A stretch of 11,053 bases of DNA from Bacteroidota bacterium (lineage in GTDB: Bacteria > Bacteroidota > Bacteroidia > Bacteroidales > JAKIYJ01), in assembly GCA_022708585.1 (NCBI GenBank), contig JAKIYJ010000030.1:1-11053 (forward strand). Reading direction: 5' to 3'. The translations under genes and the position numbers were made by a program. Below the pieces are notes generated by a model. It ran no database searches, had not been told where the DNA came from, and saw only the letters and a program-made list of their open reading frames with translations. Positions 8,796 to 11,053 of this stretch are shown in pieces; position 1 is the first letter of the stretch; the number at the start of each line of letters is the position of its first letter.

Positions 8796-9518
8796 TTAAA
8801 TGGGGGTAATCATCAAGCCAATAGAAACAGGATACATTTTGGGACCCTTATTGTCTTCAAACAAATTTGTTAAAGAATAAAAAACATTAAGATTAATCCA
8901 TTTATAGCCAATTCTTGCAGTAACTCCATAACGGTAATCAAGCACGTGTTTATTATTGTAATATTTTTCTTTAATGCTGGTACCATCTTTATAAACATAG
9001 TTATCTCCTTTATATTTGGTATGGTTCGACATAGTCAAGCCTGCTTTAAAACCAAGAGCTAATTTAAATCCATCAGATCCATTTCCTCTAAATCTCAATT
9101 CAACAGGTATTTCAAGATAATTTATATTAAATTTATTGTTTTTAAAATTTATTGAATCTGGAATTTTATAAAAAGCATATCTTCCTGTTAAATTATTTAA
9201 CGAATCCCTTTCATATTTAAGCCATGAACCTGAATACAAATTATGACTTGCTATACCCAATCCGATTGCAACACTAAATTTTCCCTTAATGACATAGTCG
9301 TACATACAATGAAAACTAAAACCCTGATTAACAGGTTTTATATCAATAGAATCGGGAGCATCCTGCCATAAATCTGTATATATACCCCACATTGTTCTAT
9401 CGCCTTGCAGTCCTTTTTTTACGTCTGTCTGTGGAGATTTTATTGCATTATTTTCCTGACTTCTTAATACAAGAGTTGCAAAACACATAATTATTGTTAT
9501 TAATACAATTTTTTTCAT
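8796..9518 (-). CDS. Predicted outer-membrane beta-barrel protein (PorT-like)
   Basis: A 240-residue exported protein. Residues 1-21 form a signal peptide (MKK start, hydrophobic core, ending LRSQ). The rest alternates polar and hydrophobic residues in short strands, for example FSVAIGLGIAS, FKLALGFKAGLTMS, YGVTARIGYKWINLNVFYSL and the terminal YPVSIGLMI, separated by Asn/Asp/Lys-rich loops. This pattern fits the small outer-membrane barrels of Bacteroidota (PorT/OMP_b-brl families); the exact function is unknown. The last strand ends in Ile instead of the usual aromatic residue. It is the first gene of an operon with the macroglobulin gene, whose ATG lies 7 nt past this stop. A -7 element sits about 30 nt upstream of the ATG and the leader is A-rich without a Shine-Dalgarno, as is usual in the phylum. 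Confidence 0.8.
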   Translation of the reverse strand: MKKIVLITIIMCFATLVLRSQENNAIKSPQTDVKKGLQGDRTMWGIYTDLWQDAPDSIDIKPVNQGFSFHCMYDYVIKGKFSVAIGLGIASHNLYSGSWLKYERDSLNNLTGRYAFYKIPDSINFKNNKFNINYLEIPVELRFRGNGSDGFKLALGFKAGLTMSNHTKYKGDNYVYKDGTSIKEKYYNNKHVLDYRYGVTARIGYKWINLNVFYSLTNLFEDNKGPKMYPVSIGLMITPI

Positions 9519-9546
9519 TTCAAGTATTTTTTAATTGTTTATTTTG

Positions 9547-9554
9547 CAAAGATA
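9547..9554 (-). promoter_or_regulatory. Bacteroidota -7 promoter element for the barrel/macroglobulin operon
   Basis: On the minus strand this is TATCTTTG, an exact TAnnTTTG match continuing as TTTGCA, as at cysC. Transcription would start near 9541, giving a leader of about 23 nt. Copy B of the upstream block begins 21 bp further upstream. Confidence 0.72.
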
Positions 9555-9575
9555 TTTAATTATTTTAATTAAATA

Positions 9576-9665
9576 TTGAGCCCATTCCGAAAAGTTGATA
9601 AATTTTATTCTAATTAATTTTATCTATATTTTTAATTAATTTATCTACTAAATTGATTATTTTAT
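9576..9665 (-). repeat. Upstream block, copy B, with 21-bp phased TTTATC cores
   Basis: The second copy of the block at 1645-1734, in the same orientation relative to its promoter. TTTATC occurs at 9619, 9640 and 9661 (extending one base past the block), again exactly 21 bp apart, with inverted GATAAA at 9597-9602 next to the invariant CCGAAAAGTTGATAAA. The gap to the -7 element is 21 bp, against 10 bp in copy A. Confidence 0.75.
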
Positions 9666-9829
9666 CAAAAAAAATTATGCACTTTTCTTTATCTAATATA
9701 CAAAGAAAATGACGAGGCGAAAAGAAAAATCACCGCTGTGGAAATGATATTCTCAAACCTCTCTATTTTCATAACACCAATAACTTTATGAACTTTATGT
9801 ATTATGCATAATTACAACAATTTTATAGA
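9666..9829. other. Non-coding stretch between operon promoter region and repeat array
   Basis: No credible gene is visible on either strand. The only structure I see is a tandem pair of AACTTTATG (9782-9790 and 9791-9799) followed directly by the 12-bp palindrome ATTATGCATAAT (9801-9812). No terminator or promoter match stands out. Confidence 0.5.
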
Positions 9830-9937
9830 AAAATTTGAAATTATTTAACAGGGTAAACCCTGTTAAATACGATTTGAACAAATAATTGTTATGTTTGATG
9901 ATAATATTTGTGAATCCAAATCGTAATTTCAAATTTT
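9830..9937. repeat. Palindromic repeat unit 1 (complete)
   Basis: A complete 108-bp unit. The outer arms AAAATTTGAAAT and ATTTCAAATTTT are complementary. The inner arms TACGATTTG (9868-9876) and CAAATCGTA (9917-9925) continue the same stem, and ACAAATA/TATTTGT adds an inner 7-bp stem. The left arm is interrupted by a separate perfect hairpin (9842-9869; 13-bp arms, core AACAGGGT, loop AA). As single-stranded DNA or RNA it could fold into a long stem with one side branch. No run of T follows either arm, so it does not look like a terminator. Confidence 0.88.
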
Positions 9938-10005
9938 CCTGAAAATTTGAAATTATTTAACAGGGTAAACCCTGTTAAATACGATTTGAACAAATAATTG
10001 TTATG

Positions 10006-10010
10006 TTTAA
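10006..10010. repeat. Target-site duplication TTTAA (left copy)
   Basis: TTTAA directly abuts the left inverted repeat; the same five bases follow the right one at 10213-10217. Unit 1 has a single TTTGA at this position, so the empty site is supported apart from one G/A difference. Confidence 0.7.
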
Positions 10011-10212
10011 CCCAAATCCGTTGATAGAAATTTTTCTAATGACCGTCATTAGAAAAATTCACATATAAAATACATAAACTAAATTGATTACAACGATAAA
10101 AATGTTCGTTTTTTATAGTTAAGAAAACATTTTTTCTTACATATTAAACTTCATGGACAGTAGCATTATTAAGGCTTCTAAAGCAGAATTAGTTTTTATT
10201 GACGGATTTGGG
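10011..10212. mobile_element. 202-bp MITE-like non-autonomous insertion element
   Basis: The terminal inverted repeats are CCCAAATCCGT at 10011-10021 and ACGGATTTGGG at 10202-10212: 11 bp perfect, and about 17 of 20 bp when extended inward. TTTAA duplications flank both ends. No transposase frame fits inside, so it would need an enzyme in trans. Inside are a perfect odd palindrome at 10029-10059 (15-bp arms around C10044) and a shorter inverted repeat, TAAGAAAA/TTTTCTTA, near 10119-10140. The parent IS family cannot be named from the sequence alone. Confidence 0.82.
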
Positions 10213-10259
10213 TTTAATGATAATATTGTGTATCCAAATCGTAATTTCAAATTTTTAAT

Positions 10260-10367
10260 AAAATTTGAAATTATTTAACAGGGTAAACCCTGTTAAATAC
10301 GATTTGAATAAATAATTGTTATGTTTGATGATAATATTTGTGGATCCAAATCGTAATTTCAAATTTT
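10260..10367. repeat. Palindromic repeat unit 3 (complete)
   Basis: It differs from unit 1 at only two of 108 positions: C to T in the inner ACAAATA arm, which would still pair as G-U in RNA, and A to G in GTGGATCC. Its side hairpin is at 10272-10299. Confidence 0.88.
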
Positions 10368-10371
10368 TAAT

Positions 10372-10399
10372 AAAATTTGAAATTATTTAACAGGGTAAA
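10372..10399. repeat. Palindromic repeat unit 4 (truncated)
   Basis: It matches the start of the other units through GGGTAAA and then diverges into TCTTTTTT, breaking at the centre of the side hairpin. It starts 112 bp after unit 3, so it is in register with the array. The pepT promoter region begins directly after it. Confidence 0.8.
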
Positions 10400-10411
10400 T
10401 CTTTTTTATTA

Positions 10412-10419
10412 TTACTTTG
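10412..10419 (+). promoter_or_regulatory. Probable pepT promoter (-7 like) within a dyad
   Basis: TTACTTTG differs from TAnnTTTG at one base. Transcription would start near 10425, giving a leader of about 27 nt. The element lies inside the inverted repeat TTATTAC-N5-GTAATAA (10409-10427), which could be an operator. No -33 element is clear. Confidence 0.45.
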
Positions 10420-10451
10420 TGTAATAAAATAACATTAAATACAGGCACACG

Positions 10452-11053
10452 ATGAAAGATAAAATTCTTCAACGTTTTTTGAAATATGTTAAGATTGATA
10501 CTCAATCTGATGAAAACTCAAACACTTTTCCAAGTTCTCTCAAACATTTTGATCTTGCAAATCTTTTATATGAGGAACTCAGGCAAATAGGGATGTCTGA
10601 TGTAGAAATTGATGACAAGGGTTACATAATGGCAACTCTGCCTGCTAACAACAACAAGGAAACTCCTGTTATTGGTTTTATTGCCCATATTGATACAAGT
10701 CCTGATATGTCAGGTGCGAACATTAAGCCCAGAATAATTGAAAATTATGATGGATCTGATATTTTACTTAATAAAGATTTAAATTTGATATTATCGCCTT
10801 TTGAATTTCCTGAACTTAATGAATATAAGGGGCAAACACTAATTGTTACAGATGGTACTACTTTGCTTGGAGCTGATGATAAGGCAGGTATTGCTGAAAT
10901 AATCACAGCGATGGAGTATCTTATACAGAATCCTGATATAAAACATGGCAAAATAAGAATTGCTTTTACTCCTGATGAAGAAATTGGCAGGGGAGTAGAT
11001 TATTTTAATGTTGAAAAATTTGCGGCTAATTTTGCTTATACAGTTGATGGCGG
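10452..11053 (+). CDS. pepT: Peptidase T (tripeptidase), 3' end cut by window edge
   Basis: PepT is a cytoplasmic di-zinc aminotripeptidase of the M20 family that releases the N-terminal residue of tripeptides. The first 200 residues are visible (the family has about 410). They carry the metal and catalytic residues in order: H79 and D81 in GFIAHIDTSPD, D142 in LGADDKAGIAEI, E176 and E177 in TPDEEIGRG, and D199 in YTVDG at the very edge. The N-terminus (MKDKILQRFLKYVKIDTQSD) is typical of the family and fixes the ATG at 10452. It is transcribed away from the barrel/macroglobulin operon, with the repeat array between them. No strong Shine-Dalgarno is present. What follows it cannot be seen. 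Confidence 0.96.
   Translation, partial: MKDKILQRFLKYVKIDTQSDENSNTFPSSLKHFDLANLLYEELRQIGMSDVEIDDKGYIMATLPANNNKETPVIGFIAHIDTSPDMSGANIKPRIIENYDGSDILLNKDLNLILSPFEFPELNEYKGQTLIVTDGTTLLGADDKAGIAEIITAMEYLIQNPDIKHGKIRIAFTPDEEIGRGVDYFNVEKFAANFAYTVDG

Larger units (their letters stand above)
9942..10255. repeat. Palindromic repeat unit 2, split by an insertion
   Basis: The left part (9942-10008) is identical to the first 67 bp of unit 1, including the hairpin at 9954-9981. The right part resumes at about 10213-10255 with a few changes: one T is lost in the inner TATTTGT arm, and GTGAATCC reads GTGTATCC. The 202-bp element at 10011-10212 lies between them. Without that element and one TTTAA copy the unit is about 107 bp and the array period is about 111 bp. 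Confidence 0.85.

Noticed and set aside
9842..9869. Integron attC site, because ATTTAAC and GTTAAAT fit the RYYYAAC/GTTRRRY core sequences
   Set aside because: The hairpin is perfect, only 28 bp long, lacks extrahelical bases and is part of a larger unit, and there are no cassette genes or integrase.
9891..9926. An 11-codon frame MFDDNIC.SKS present in units 1 and 3
   Set aside because: Too short, without a start signal, broken in unit 2, and its one variable codon changes the residue. The base pairing explains the conservation better.
10153..10278. A 41-codon plus-strand frame beginning MDSSIIKASKAEL
   Set aside because: It starts inside the insertion element, crosses its inverted repeat and the right half of unit 2, and ends in unit 3. 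It is a chance frame across a junction, with no ribosome binding site or promoter.
9830..10399. CRISPR array
   Set aside because: The units are 108 bp with 4-bp spacers and the spacers are not unique; no cas genes are present.

Overview
The window is strongly AT-rich and reads as Bacteroidota (Bacteroidales-like). Three upstream regions carry exact matches to the Bacteroidota -7 promoter consensus TAnnTTTG and a fourth is one base off. Most leaders are A/T-rich without a Shine-Dalgarno, and the protein set fits this phylum: a very long alpha-2-macroglobulin, a PorT-type outer-membrane barrel and a zinc-ribbon methyltransferase.

Left part (1-2634, all minus strand). cysC (APS kinase) is followed by cysD (ATP sulfurylase small subunit), whose last few codons run off the left edge. 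Together they activate sulfate to APS and PAPS; cysN is expected beyond the edge. Upstream of cysC lies a zinc-ribbon class I methyltransferase with its own promoter and a very short leader.

Middle (2648-9554, minus strand). A two-gene operon encodes a small predicted outer-membrane beta-barrel protein and, 7 nt after its stop, a 2046-residue secreted alpha-2-macroglobulin-like protein that keeps the Cys-x-Glu-Gln thioester motif. The usual partner pbpC is not adjacent.

Right part (9555-11053). A gene-free stretch of about 0.9 kb precedes plus-strand pepT (tripeptidase), which is cut by the right edge. It holds a tandem array of 112-bp-period palindromic units: two complete, one split, one truncated. 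The split unit is interrupted by a 202-bp non-autonomous element with terminal inverted repeats and a TTTAA target duplication. Removing the element and one TTTAA restores the unit and the array period.

A second non-coding signal is a roughly 90-bp block in two copies (1645-1734 and 9576-9665; 78 of 90 positions identical by eye, no gaps). Each copy lies just upstream of a minus-strand promoter, one for cysC and one for the barrel/macroglobulin operon. Both contain TTTATC-type cores at exactly 21-bp spacing, and their distances to the promoter differ by 11 bp, about one helical turn. This is either a shared upstream regulatory element or a pair of insertion remnants. These two non-coding systems are the most unusual content; the protein-coding genes belong to recognisable families.
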